A stretch of 64,000 bases of DNA from Hericium rajendrae (GCA_033439255.1 CM065889.1:1116001-1180000); one strand, 5' to 3'; numbered from the stretch's first letter, positions 34,635 through 45,345 are shown. A program made the numbers and translations. Notes: generated by a model not told the origin, from the sequence alone.

Positions 34635-34666
34635 AGCGCCCCCCGGTCACGTCGTCCGTGGGTGGC
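34626..34666 (+). promoter_or_regulatory. Putative -1 frameshift signal, gag to pol (copy 2)
   Basis: Same five-T run at the gag stop (34628-34632) and same downstream GC stem as at 6790-6830. Pol again lacks an ATG. Both copies keep it exactly. Confidence 0.55.
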
Positions 34667-36363
34667 AAGAAACATTTCTTTGATCCGTCGAATCGCTTCT
34701 CTGTACTATCCGACCCCTGTGAGCAATCGTATCCATCGTCTTTGCGCATGTCCGCTATCACGCCCAACCGTCAGACACCGTCCATTACGCTCCAGGCCAA
34801 GATTATCACTACCCCGATCAAGAAACAAATCGACGCTGAGGCACTTCTCAATAGTGGTGCAGAAGGCATCATTATGCACCCCGAGTTTGCCAAGAAACAC
34901 CAGTTCCCCCTCAAGAAACTCCCTAAACCCTTTCCCGTTCGCAATGTGGACAACTCCGAAAACATCATGGGCTGGGTCCGCTATTCAGTCAACCAGAACA
35001 TCCGCATTTACGCCAAGGACTCGACGTCCTTCTATGAGGAGACAGCTGAGTTCTATCTCGTTGACATTGGCGACTATGACATTATCCTTGGGACCGATTG
35101 GTTACAGGAACACAACCCTGAAATTGACTGGGTCTCTCGTCGTGTCGACATGACTCGCTGCCCTCCCTCTTGCACTCTGAATAAACCCCCGGTCAAGAAC
35201 CTGTCCACTCACACTGAACGCCGCCACTCAGCCCCTCGTCCACCAGTTCTCAGCGCTGCTGCAGTACTGCTCCCCCCACCTGGCCCCCCTCCATTGCTCC
35301 CACTGCCCCCACCATTTGTTGCTGCTTCACTTCCCAAATACGTGATCCCCGCTCGCCGAGTCCAAGGTGTCCGCCTTCGCCGCATCCACCTGTCCAAAGT
35401 CCCTGCACGTCTATTCACCGAGGACGATGACCCCCGACCTAATGTCGATGACGACTGGGTTGAAGAGGGCCTTCGTCTAGCTGGTGTTCTCCCTGACTGG
35501 GACACACCACCCCCACCAGACGACGACCCCGACTATCAACACACCATCCGTATCCGTCGCTCTTTCACCAATGCTCAGAAACTGGCGGAGCGTGTGGCCA
35601 CTCGTGTTGCAGAGAAGTCCTTTGCTGAGATGGTTCCCCCTCAGTATCAGGATTTCCAACCTGTCTTCGATGAGGAATCCTCCCATCGCCTCCCCGAACG
35701 TCGCCCTTGGGATCACGCCATTGACCTGAAAGATGGTTTTGAACCTCGCTCCTGCAAGGTCTATCCCATGGCTCCTACTGAGCAGGAGGACCTCGATTCA
35801 TTCCTTGATGACCAGGTCAAGAAAGGCTACATCCGTCCTTCCAAATCCCCTATGGCGAGTCCCTTCTTCTTTATCAAGAAAAAAGATGGAAAACTACGCC
35901 CCGTCCAGGACTATCGCACCCTCAACAAAGGCACCATCAAGAATGAATATCCCCTGCCCCTCATCTCTGAACTCGTTGACAAGCTCAAGGGTGCCAAAGT
36001 CTTCTCCAAGATGGACGTTCGTTGGGGTTACAACAACGTTCGCATCAAGGAGGGCGACGAATGGAAAGCCACCTTCAAAACCAACCGCGGTCTCTTTGAA
36101 CCCCTGGTGACGTTTTTTGGTCTTACCAACTCCCCTGCCACGTTCCAAGGAATGATGAATGAACTATTCAAGGATCTCATCGATACAGGCAAAGTCGTCA
36201 TCTACATGGACGATATCCTCATTTTCACCGAAACCCTCGAAGAACATCGCGACCTTGTGCACAAGGTCCTCCAACGCCTCCAGGACAATGACCTCTTCCT
36301 CAAACCGGAGAAGTGCTCGTTCGAGCAGCCCTCAGTTGAGTTCCTCGGTCTCATCGTCTCCCA

Positions 36364-36943
36364 CATCAAAAAGGTTGACAACTTTCTGATTGACCTGACA
36401 ATTTCTAACCCTACTGACAGCTCCTGATTGACCTGATCCACCTGAAAGCAATCTTGAGAAGCAAATATCTGATCAAACTTTTACATTTAAGTAAAGACAT
36501 TTATTGTCAGATATATAAGTTTGTAATCTCTAACTAATAAATATAACAAAATCTCTGATATCTGAAATTTTCTAAATCTGAGAGTGTCTGATCTGAGATT
36601 TTTTCAAATCTGGAGGTCAAATATCTGAAAATTATCTGCAACTGTCTGAGAGCATCTGATGGTGTCTGACACTGTCTGATCCATCTGACTGATATTTGAC
36701 CTCCAGATTTGAAATCAGACACTCTCAGATTTTGAAAAATTTCAGATATCAATGATTTTGATATATCTATTAGTTAGAGATTAAAAACTTATATATCTGA
36801 CAATAAATGTCTTTTCTTGAATGTAAAAGTCTGATCAGATATTTGCTTCTCAAGATTGCTTTCAGGTGGATCAGGTCAATCAGAAGCTGTCAGTAGGGTT
36901 AGAAATTGTCAGGTCAATCAGAAAGTTGTCAACCTTCCTGATG
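36364..36943. mobile_element. 580 bp foldback MITE with Plavaka-like ends
   Basis: The two halves are nearly complete inverted repeats of about 270 bp. The left end starts CATCAAAAAGGTTGACAACT and the right, reversed, CATCAGGAAGGTTGACAACT. A CA duplication flanks it (36362-36363 and 36944-36945). The empty site is in Gypsy copy 1 near 8522-8530 (TCCCATAACACG). TCTGA motifs fill the arms. The terminus closely matches the left end of Plavaka-2 (CATCAGGAATCTTGACAATT), so a Plavaka transposase is the likely mobiliser (inference). Confidence 0.9.
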
Positions 36944-39927
36944 CATAACACGCTCGCCATGGACCCCGTCAAGGTTGCAGGCATTGCTGAATGGCCTGCC
37001 CCTTGTAATGTCAAGGACGTCCAGTCCTTTGTTGGCTTTGGCAACTTCTATCGATGCTTTATCCAGGACTTCTCCAAAGTCGCTCATCCCATGTTTGACC
37101 TTACCAAGAAAGACCATCCTTGGGCCTGGTCTGCTGAATGTCAACATGCCTTTGAGGCTCTTAAAGCTGTGTTCACCTCGTCCCCAGTCCTTATCATGCC
37201 TGACCCGTCCAAACCCTACCTGGTTGAGGTCGATGCCTCAGACTATGCCACAGGAGGTATCCTATCCCAGTGCGGGGAGGACGAGCAATGGCACCCTGTT
37301 GCTTACATCTCCAAGGCCTTCACCGCCCCCGAACGCAACTACGACATCTATGACAAGGAACTCCTGGCCATCATTCGTGCCCTCGAAGCCTGGCACCACT
37401 ACCTGGAAGGTTCTCCCCATACTGTGGAGATCTGGACCGACCATAAGAACCTGGAATACTTCAAGTCTGCCCAAAAGCTGAGTCGTCGTCAAGCTCGCTG
37501 GGCTCTCTTCCTCACTCGTTTTGACTTCACCCTGATCCACAAACCCGGTATTCATCACCGGCCAGATGCCATGTCGAGACGACCTGACCATAGAGAGGGG
37601 GTGGACGACGACAACTCCGATCGTGTCCTCCTCGACCCCAAGTACTTCCAGATCTGTGCTACACGTCCAGCTGCTGTCAAGTCCATTGGCAATGCTGATC
37701 TTCGCCAATGCATTCGCAATGCCAAGACCAAGGACATTGAGGTTGTTCAAGCCCTTGATGTGATCCTGAACAATGGTCCTCGCTCCCTCATCAAGAACCT
37801 CCAGGAATGGAACTATGAGGATGGCCTCATCCTCTTTCGTGGCAAAGTCTACATCCCTGCTGACAAGGACCTTCGTTGGGACATCATCAAGCTGCATCAT
37901 GACACCCCCATGGCTGGTCACCCAGGACGCTACAAGACCTATGAGCTCCTCAGTCGCAACTACTGGTGGCCCGGTATGTCTGTCTTCATTCGTGATTATG
38001 TTGATGGCTGTGCTACCTGCCAGGCCACCAAGGTTCAAAATCACTGCCCTCATGTTGAAACAATTCCCAATGCCATCCCTACCCGTCCCTTCCAAGACAT
38101 TACCTCGGACTTCATCGTCAAACTCCCAGAATGCCAAGGCTATGACTCCATCAATGTGGTCGTCGACCGTTTTACAAAGCACGTCTCCTTCACTCCTTGT
38201 AAAGAGACCATTACCAGTGATGGCACAGTCGACATCCTTTTTGACAGGATTTATCGGAACTACGGCCTCTGGGAACGCCTCATCTCTGATCGTGGCCCAC
38301 AGTATGCAGGCAAAGTCATGCGTGGCGTCTTTGACAAACTTGGTATCAAGTCCTCCCTCAGCACCACCTATCATCCACAGACCGACGGCAAGTCAGAACG
38401 TGTCAATCAAGAACTCGAGCAGTTCCTTCGCACCTTCTGCAACTACCGTCAGGATGATTGGGTCCAATGGCTCCCTTATGCTGAGTTCTCGCACAACCAC
38501 CGTATCCACAGCGCCACTAACCGAGCTCCATTTGAAATGCTCCTCGGCTATCATCTGAAAAATCTAATTTTTATATAGCAAAAGGTCAAGCTATGAGTCC
38601 TATAGGTAAGCTATAGAGTCTATGGCTCTTAACTTGCCAAGCTATGTAGAGCTATGATAGTTATCATAGCCTTCATAGCAGATAGTGTAAAATACATAGC
38701 CTACATAGTTAGTACTGTCAAATACATAGAGCTATCATACTTGCTAAGGGGAGCTATGGCTCCTATCAATACTATGCTGAGTATGCTAAGTCAAATAGGC
38801 ATCAGATGTGTGAAGTCTAAATTATTAGATTATGATGTCACTAGTACTACAAACTGGTCTGCTACATTACAGAAGTATACCGAACAGATCTCGTACATAC
38901 ACAACGGCGCACACTGACGACGTAGCGCCCGTCGTCGCAGCTGTTCACGCGGCGCGTACTCTATACGCGTGCGGGCGCTGGCGCAGTCGTCGGCCACCGG
39001 TGTGCACGGCCTCGCGCACGCAGACGCGGCTGCCCGTGCGCGTGCAACCTCATCAGCGTGCGCAGCCCCGCAGCTGCCGTGCATACGCCGTCGCCAGCGC
39101 GTATGGCCTCGCGCGTGCGTATGGCCTCGCGCGTGCGTATGGTCTCGCGCGTGCAGATGCGACTGCCCGCACGCATGCGCATGAGCTGGCGCCGTCGTCC
39201 GCTGGTCTCGTGGCCCCGCGCGAGTAGACGGGGACCGTGCGCATGTGCACTGGCTGGTCGTGAGCGGCCCTGCACGCCATCGCCGGCCTGCGCGGCCCCG
39301 CGTTGGCAGACGAGGCCGTGCGTGGGGCTGGCAGGTCCTGCGTGTCTGCCTCGCTGCGGTGCGCACACGCACGCGCTCGCGCGACCATCTGCGGCCGTGC
39401 ACAGGCGGGGCGGGCCGTATGTGACAGCCCACGCACTGGCGGGGCGTGCGTGACAGCGTGGCCGTCCGCCGCCGTGTGCGCGCTGTTGGGGTTGAGTGCG
39501 TACACGCGCTGGCGCGGTCATTGCAGCCGTGCACAGGCGGGATGAGGCCGTGCGTGACAGCCCGCGCGCTGGCGGGATCGTCCGCGGCTGCCGGCACGCG
39601 CGTGCGCACGCTGGCGCGGTCGTCCGCCGGCGGGCATGGCCCCGCGCGCGCAGTCCGTAGCTGCCAGCGCAGTGCGCACGCAGGGTGCACTGACGACCGT
39701 CCGCGACCGCGCGCAGGGAGTTGCCAGCGTGGCCACACGTACGCGGGCGGGGCCACACGCACGCGTGCGCGGGCATGCGTGCGCTGGCAGCGTGGGGGCG
39801 AGGGCGGGGGCGGGGACAAGGGCGGGAGCGGGGACAAGGGCGGGAGCGGGAGCGGGAGCGGGAGCGAGGGCTTGCGCGTCGGTGTTCCGGTGGAGGGGGA
39901 GAGCACGTCGCACAACGTTTAGTCGAA

Positions 39928-39949
39928 TCTCGTTGCCGCGGCAACGAGA
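39928..39949. repeat. GTTGC hairpin in E1
   Basis: 22 nt perfect palindrome, TCTCGTTGCCGCGG then CAACGAGA. Counterparts are at 31999-32022, 48091-48116 and 63289-63316, with stem changes that keep pairing. Confidence 0.8.
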
Positions 39950-40032
39950 CCCGACGTCGACGTCGACGACGGCGTTGTCGAGAGAGTGGCGTGGGGCTGG
40001 GTGGGCTCGTGGGCCCCGGTCGTGAAACGATA

Positions 40033-40065
40033 CGAGTATCGCTCGTTTGGAACGAGCGATACTCG
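40033..40065. repeat. Intron-type hairpin in E1
   Basis: Perfect 15 bp stem (CGAGTATCGCTCGTT) with a 3 nt loop. It lies next to CTAAT and, on the minus strand, downstream of a GTAAGT donor. Counterparts are at 16380-16407, 31751-31780, 47729-47761, 56388-56421 and 62798-62831. Confidence 0.85.
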
Positions 40066-40484
40066 TTTGATTAGCACGAAGACAAAAAAAAAGGATGGTA
40101 TTTACTTACCTAGAGGCCCATGATCCTCCTGCTTACCCTTCCGACCGTCGGCCGACGCCGTGCGTTGCTCGTGTAAAGGAAGAGGGGAGGGCAGACGCGG
40201 GCAGACGAGGTGGGAGATGGAGAGAAGAGATGCACTAAGTCGCGCGTCGAGCCACCGACTCGCGCGTCTGGCGGTTTCGAATGCAACAAATCAAATAAAT
40301 TCTTGTAAAATCCGAAAAAAAACGCAAATGGTATATATTATCTGTTTGCGCACAATGAATGAGCTACATACGTATATACTCCCCTCTAATTCCTTGCGCA
40401 GCTAAGCCAACATAGTGAGATCTAATGGCTAGCCTCGGCGCGACATCCGGCAGCCACATTTCGGGCTCCGCCGGACAGATCCGA

Positions 40485-40611
40485 ACGCTGCGTTTATAAC
40501 GCTCGCACGACGCGCGTTCCCTCTTGTCTCTCAACCACTACCATCTCCTCTCGTCCTCCCTTCTTCCTCTCCGTCATTCCTCTTTAACTTTTTTGTCTTC
40601 GGTAAGTATGT
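40485..40611 (+). promoter_or_regulatory. Promoter and leader of E1 micro-exon transcript
   Basis: A TTTATAACG box is followed by the palindromic CGCACGACGCGCGTTC, then a C/T-rich leader to the GTAAGT donor at 40612. The arrangement recurs in four other copies. Confidence 0.5.
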
Positions 40612-41988
40612 GTATCTATGTTCATTAGTATTAGTATATTAATGTATTGGTTCTGTAGACTTGAATTTTCGCTTTTTGTCTCTGATGGGGTAAGTCTTTT
40701 CTTATATCTGTTGTCACTTATGTTGATGATGTGGCATCTTTGTTAGACTATTTTTCGACTTTTTTATGCTTGGTAAGTCTTATGCATTGTTCATGTGAGT
40801 CAGTTTCACTTATATTTGTATCTTGTATATTTTTATAGTCTTTATATATGTAAATAATTTAGTATAACATCTGTACTTATATATGAGTTAATATATTGTT
40901 TTTGAATTTTCGATGTTTGGATGGCTTGATGTATATTTAATCTAATGAGGCTATAAAATATTTAAATTTCTATAGAATCTTTATAGTAGGCCTAAGTCAT
41001 ATATACAACAGAGTTAATATAGACTAGATAGCAATCCTAATTGATTAGATATGATATGATAATGAGTATACAGAATATAGCTGACATAGCTCCTATAGCT
41101 ATGATAGCTATGCCTTATGCTCTGATAGTTATGATAGCTATGATAGTATAGCATAGCTATCCTATTTGACTACATAGCTTATCATAGATTGGCTCTCAGC
41201 TATGAAAGCTCTATGTATAAAAGGGGATTGCTATGAAACTATGAGTTCTATGTAGATGATATAGGACAATATAGCATTGGTATATTTTTCAGATGATATT
41301 CCCACTGCCATCCCCACTGTCAACCCCACATCGTCTACACCCACCGTCGAGGATCGTTTCCGTCATCTCGAACAACTTCGCACTGAGGTCCAGGCCAGCC
41401 TTCAAACAGCTGCTGATCTCATGAAGCGCAACAACCAGGACCATATGCACGACACCATCCACTTCCAGGTTGGTGACAAGGTCTGGCTCGATGGCAAGAA
41501 CATCAAAACCACGCGACCCAAAGCTAAGCTTGCTGATCGACGCCTGGGACCTTTCGAAATCACTGACGTCCTGGGCCCAGTCTCTTATCGACTGAAGTTA
41601 CCGCCCACCTGGCGTATCCACCCGGTGTTCCACATGTCCCTGTTGTCCCCTTACAAGGAAACCGATGCTCATGGTCCCAACTTCCCTGCACCACCACCTG
41701 ACCTTGTGGAGGGTGAGGAAGAGTACGAAGTTGAGTCTGTCCTCGATGCTCGTCTCACCCGGAACAAACGCGGCATTGAATATCTCGTCAAATGGGCAGG
41801 CTACCCTGATTCGGAAAATCAGTGGCTTTCACGTACCTCCCTTTCCAATGCCCATGGTGCAATCACCGACTTCTACACCCGCCATCCGCATGCACTCAAG
41901 GCCCCCAATCTTCATGGACTCATCTACCTCGACCCCGTCCATGCTCATCACGCACTCCAGGTGAAAGTGCGTCTTAGAGAGGGGGTGA

Positions 41989-42411
41989 TGTCACGGATCG
42001 CTCCATTTCTCTCCGCCTTCTTCTCTGCCATCAAGGCATCGCGTCGGTCATGTGCTCCAGCAGCCCCATCACATGTTCACTTCCTCACATGACCTGGGGC
42101 TATCCTTCACCCATGCCCTTGTTCCCCTTTGGGACATCCTATTGTTCTCCCTCCCATTGTTCTCCTTTTGGCCACCATTGTTCTCACTCTATTGTTCGAT
42201 CCGTTATGGTGTCCATTGTTCTTTTCCCATTGTCGTCCCAGTACTTATAGGCTCCCTGTCACTCGCCTATTTCCCTAGATTGTCCATTTCGTCTGTACCG
42301 TACTGTACCTCCAATACAGGTCACTGCGCTGCTAGTCGCTCTCTGCTCTCTCGCTCTCATCATCGCTGGTGACTTGGGTGGTTCTCTGCTGTCTACGACC
42401 GAGTCTTGACA
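41989..42411 (+). repeat. 3' LTR of Gypsy copy 2
   Basis: 423 bp, identical by eye to the 5' LTR. Preceded by polypurine GAGAGGGGGTGA and followed by AAAGA (42412-42416), after which the Plavaka-1 transposase resumes. Confidence 0.96.
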
Positions 42412-42945
42412 AAAGAGTCTCAACTTCCTCGTGCACCATACACAATTGATATTTTTCACTCTGCAATTGCTGTGTATCGTTCTCCAAGTGATTTATCAGG
42501 ACTTACAAATATGCATCGTCATCGTATTCGATCTACACCTGAGTGGAGACATGGACCTACACGTCGAGATTGTGTTTTTGTTGAAAATAATCCAGAGTTG
42601 CCAGGAATGCAAGGACTTTATGTGGGACGAGTTCTGATGTTTTTTTCATTCAAACATAACACTGTCATATATCCTTGTGCATATATAGAGTGGTTTATTC
42701 CCATTGGAGATCAGCCAGATCCTGATACTAAAATGTGGATTGTAGAGCGAGAAGTTGATGAAGATGGTAAGAATATTCGTTCAGTAATTCATGTTGACAC
42801 TATCTTGCGAGGAGCTCATTTGATGCCTGTTTTTGGAGAACAGTTTCTTCCTTTTGACTTTGACTATACTTATTCCTTAGATGCCTTTAATACATACTAT
42901 GTAAACAAGTTTTCTGATTATCATGCCAATGAAATAGCCTTCTGA

Positions 42946-44770
42946 TTGAGTATTTGAATATTTTGTTATGCTATGTAAGAACAAGTAAGTTGTATAATTA
43001 TTTGTATGTATATACTAAGTCAGCAGTGATAAAAAGATAAATGTTTCAGTAGTATTAGATCTATAACAGTAAAGTTTTATCTTGTTTTGCTATGGAACAA
43101 CTACAGCCAACAATAGAATTAAAATTTAAAAATCTTTGTATCTCAACATATCTAAGTTTATATCTGAAATGTCTGACTTTGTTCTGAAAATTAGGACTTT
43201 TCTGACTATGTTTGATGTCTGACATTGATATAAAAATCTGACAAATATCATAAAGTTTAATTGACCTGATAAAGCCTAGATAATAAAAATACTATCTGAG
43301 AATGTTATTATTTCTGAGACTTTTTTAAAAGTCTGACTTGTAATAAAGATCTGATACTTGTAAACATTATGAATAGTCTGAATAATTATGAGTCATTTAA
43401 TTATATCTGAAACTTATCTTTTTGCTGAAAAGTTTTTCCAATCTGATTTGATTGAGTAGTTCTGATAAATGTTCACACTTCTGATATGTCTGACACTATC
43501 TAAATAATAGACATCTGCTTGACTTTGTTAAAAAAATACCTCTGTAACTGTTGATAAAATGTTTGACAGATTTCAAGAATTCTGATATATGCACAAAGTT
43601 TGAAATGCCTTTAATTGTGTCTAAACAAAGAAGGTCTATCTAATTATATCTAAGATTTGAAACTAGTTTGACTTTTTATGCAATGTCTGAGTGTAAGCAC
43701 TATATGTGACAAGATATCAATATCTGAACTATCTGATTGTGTCTGAAGGATGAAGATCTAAATGATCATGTCTGAAAAACAGACATCTAAATGATTAGAT
43801 CTGCTATTTTACACAATATCTGACAATAATCTCTATGTCTGACAGAATTTGAAAGTCTAATAGCTCTGATTTATCTGATACATAGACATTGAAATGATTG
43901 TGTCTGAAAAACAGACACCTAAATGATTAAGTCTGCTATTTTACACAATATCTGATAACAATCTCTATGTCTGATAGAATTTAAAAGTCTAATAACTCTG
44001 ATTTTATCTGATACATAGACATTTTCATGATTGTGTCTGAAAAACAGACACCTAAATGATCATATCTGAAAATCAGACACCTAAATGATTAGGTCTGCTA
44101 TTTTACATAATATCTGACAACAATCTCTATGTCTGACAGAATTTAAAAGTCTAATAGCTCTGATTTTATCTGATACATAGACATTTAAATGATTGTGTCT
44201 GAAAAACAGACATCTAAATGATCATGTCTGAAAAACAGACACCTAAATGATTTTGTCTGCTATTTTACACAATATCTGACAATAATCTCTATGTCTGATA
44301 GAATTTAAAAGTCTAATAGCTCTGATTTTATCTGATACATAAACATTTAAATGATTGTGTCTGAAAAACAGACATCTAAATGATCATGTCTGAAAAACAG
44401 ACACCTAAATGATTTTGTCTGCTATTTTACACAATATCTGACAATAATCTCTATGTCTGATAGAATTTTGAAGTCTAATAGCTCTGATTTTGTTTGAACA
44501 CTAGAGGTTGAAATGATTATGTCTGTGAGATAAATTGTTTCTGAGTATTGGTCTGAGATACATTATGTTTCTGAAAAAATGTAAAATTTCTGGCAAAATT
44601 AGCTATATCTGAAAGTATTTGGTGATCTGATGATTCTGACAGTATCTGGAGCATATCTGAAGTCAAAAAGTATCTATTCATTGTTTTATGCATATCTGAT
44701 TTCAGACACTTGACATTTTCCAGACTAGTCATGTTGTCAGATCACTCATGAAATTTGGCCTTTGCTGATG
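42946..44770. repeat. Plavaka-1 right subterminal region with tandem repeat
   Basis: TCTGA motifs become dense from about 43140. Between about 43740 and 44500 five tandem units of 133-163 bp can be counted by the phrase TCTGCTATTTTACA at about 43803, 43931, 44094, 44257 and 44418. Each also carries GTCTGAAAAACAGACA, a short inverted repeat. The region ends at the right terminus, 44770. There is no gene. Confidence 0.75.
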
Positions 44771-45080
44771 CAGGTGGGCATGTAGGCAAGCAGGTGAGTG
44801 GACGAGCATGCAAACAAGCAGGTGAGCAGACAAGCATGTGAACAAGTGGAAAGGTACATAGGTGAGCAGGCAGGTTTGCAGATGAGCAGGCAGGCAAGCA
44901 GATTGCGAGCAAGCCATCGAGCAAGCAGGCAAGCCATCAGACAGGCGAGCAAGCCATTGGGCAAGCAGGCAAGCCATTGGGCAAGTGGGCAAGCCATTGG
45001 GCAAGCAGGCAAGCCATCAAGCAAGTGAGCAGGCAAGCAGGCAGGCATACATGTGGATGGTTGCGTGGGCGAGCGGGCAG
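44771..45080. repeat. Minisatellite, right part
   Basis: Repeats of GCAAGCAGGTGAGCAG and CAAGCCATTGGGCAAG types follow the CA duplication. They are continuous in kind with 18440-18512, confirming the Plavaka-1 boundaries. Open frames here on both strands reflect the repeat. Confidence 0.8.
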
Positions 45081-45239
45081 GTAGAGGGCAGATGAGCAAG
45101 CATGTCAGCACTGAAACAAACAATAAAATAAAAACAAACATACATTCAATGTACCAGTATCACTCTTGTAGCCTTCTCTTACACCCTTCTAACCTGAAAA
45201 GAGATGAGAACAAAAGAATAACAGACTTACAATAAAACA

Positions 45240-45285
45240 AGAGAGAGAGAAGTGAGAGAGTGAGAGAGTGAGAGAGAAGAGACTT
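45240..45285. repeat. GA-rich simple repeat
   Basis: A run of GAGAGA and GTGAGAGA units, about 45 bp. No gene is nearby. Confidence 0.7.
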
Positions 45286-45345
45286 AGAAAGAGTGACAAA
45301 GACGACATGCTGCTGGCAAATCCTGAGGCCAAACAACACCAAAGG

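Larger units (their letters stand above)
38552..41295 (+). mobile_element. CATCTG-end non-coding element E1, in integrase
   Basis: 2744 bp, CATCTGAAAAAT ... ATTTTTCAGATG, with AT duplicated (38550-38551 and 41296-41297). Excision restores the Gypsy integrase frame (LLGYIPTAIPT). Layout: ATAGC-rich subterminal repeats; a very GC-rich 1.1 kb block (38890-40015); hairpin 39928-39949; hairpin 40033-40065 with a 15 bp stem; then CTTACC. Next come a CAGCCACATTT motif near 40453, a TATA-like site (about 40494), a pyrimidine-rich leader, donor at 40612 and micro-exons 40659-40689 and 40747-40772. ATAGCTATGATAGC repeats (41080-41275) precede the right end. The many long frames in the GC-rich block overlap on both strands and are not conserved among copies. 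Confidence 0.75.
34635..42092 (+). pseudogene. pol: Pol of Gypsy copy 2, split by two insertions; protease Asp lost
   Basis: All Ty3/Gypsy Pol domains are present in order. The protease reads LLNSGAEGII, so catalytic Asp is Asn (codon AAT 34850-34852). RT has YMDD at about 36205-36216. The MITE interrupts at 36363/36946. RNase H follows (VDASDYATGG, YDKELLAIIRALEAW, IWTDHKNLEY, HRPDAMSRR). The integrase HHCC finger is KLHHDTPMAGHPGRYKTYEL ... CATCQATK. The DDE core is SDFIVKL, ISDRGPQYAG and YHPQTDGKSERVNQELEQF. A CATCTG element interrupts at 38551/41298. The C-terminal chromodomain is EEYEVESVLDARL ... EYLVKWAGYPDSENQW. The frame ends within the 3' LTR (42092). The order RT-RH-INT plus the chromodomain marks a chromovirus, whose integration is typically steered to marked chromatin. 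Confidence 0.93.
30450..42411 (+). mobile_element. Ty3/Gypsy chromodomain LTR retrotransposon, copy 2, with three nested insertions
   Basis: Two 423 bp LTRs with no difference visible by eye are flanked by AAAGA (30445-30449 and 42412-42416), inside the Plavaka-1 transposase. Gag and pol lie between them in the plus orientation. Three insertions interrupt them: a TIR element at 31452-32977 (gag), a foldback MITE at 36364-36943 (RT region of pol), and a CATCTG-end element at 38552-41295 (integrase). Each has a duplication and each leaves the flanking reading frame in register. Without them the retrotransposon is about 7.1 kb. The protease catalytic Asp is Asn and gag has an in-frame TAG, so it was probably already impaired. 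Confidence 0.96.
26496..42945 (+). pseudogene. Plavaka-1 transposase, split by two insertions
   Basis: It starts at ATG 26496 (MASTQNRKTYKCRTY). An N-terminal C2H2-like finger (C-x5-C ... GFISARGLRQHIDAIH) is typical of Plavaka proteins. The frame breaks at 26982/28473 (rolling-circle-like copy B), resumes at LWAKTTKVYPYA, and continues through FVPVILGSDKTTVS, NVHNNVRRAHRNA and GPYIGDYPEQVLISCIV. Intron 29366-29421 is followed by the block with SLPKQHALMHY and EPWRRSSRFNALGQML. It breaks again at 30449/42412 (Gypsy copy 2, duplication AAAGA) and ends with YTIDIFHSAIAVY ... YVNKFSDYHANEIAF at 42945. Removing each insertion restores the frame. TGAs at 28751-28753 and 29276-29278 stand where Plavaka-2 has Arg, so the gene is inactive. 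Confidence 0.85.
18513..44770 (+). mobile_element. Plavaka-1: two-gene CACTA-like DNA transposon with nested insertions
   Basis: The left end is CATCAGTAAACCTCAAATTT and the right end, reversed, is CATCAGCAAAGGCCAAATTT. The inverted similarity continues for about 35 bp. A CA duplication flanks it (18511-18512 and 44771-44772), and both flanks are the same minisatellite. Subterminal regions are packed with TCTGA/TCAGA repeats (18530-19170, 20680-21360, 43140-44740), as expected for CACTA-type elements. It encodes an accessory gene (minus, 21392-25756) and a transposase (plus, 26496-42945), transcribed divergently. Nested inside are two rolling-circle-like elements and Gypsy copy 2 with its own three insertions. 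Without these the transposon would be about 11.3 kb. Confidence 0.85.

Noticed and set aside
38830-39944. Long overlapping frames on both strands in the GC-rich block of E1 (up to about 360 codons)
   Set aside because: They occur in four or more frames over the same DNA, consist of Arg/Ala/His/Pro-rich low-complexity sequence, and have no counterpart in the equivalent blocks of the other copies. High GC depletes stops.
26496-42945. Active Plavaka-1 transposase
   Set aside because: Two insertions and at least two in-frame TGAs make a full product impossible from this copy.
43740-44500. CRISPR-like array (regular repeats with spacers)
   Set aside because: The repeated units are whole 133-163 bp tandem units with similar content throughout, in a eukaryotic transposon end; there are no distinct spacers and no cas genes.
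44746-45141. 131-codon Leu/Cys/Pro-rich frame on the minus strand
   Set aside because: It is the translation of the minisatellite; the other frames give similar repeats.
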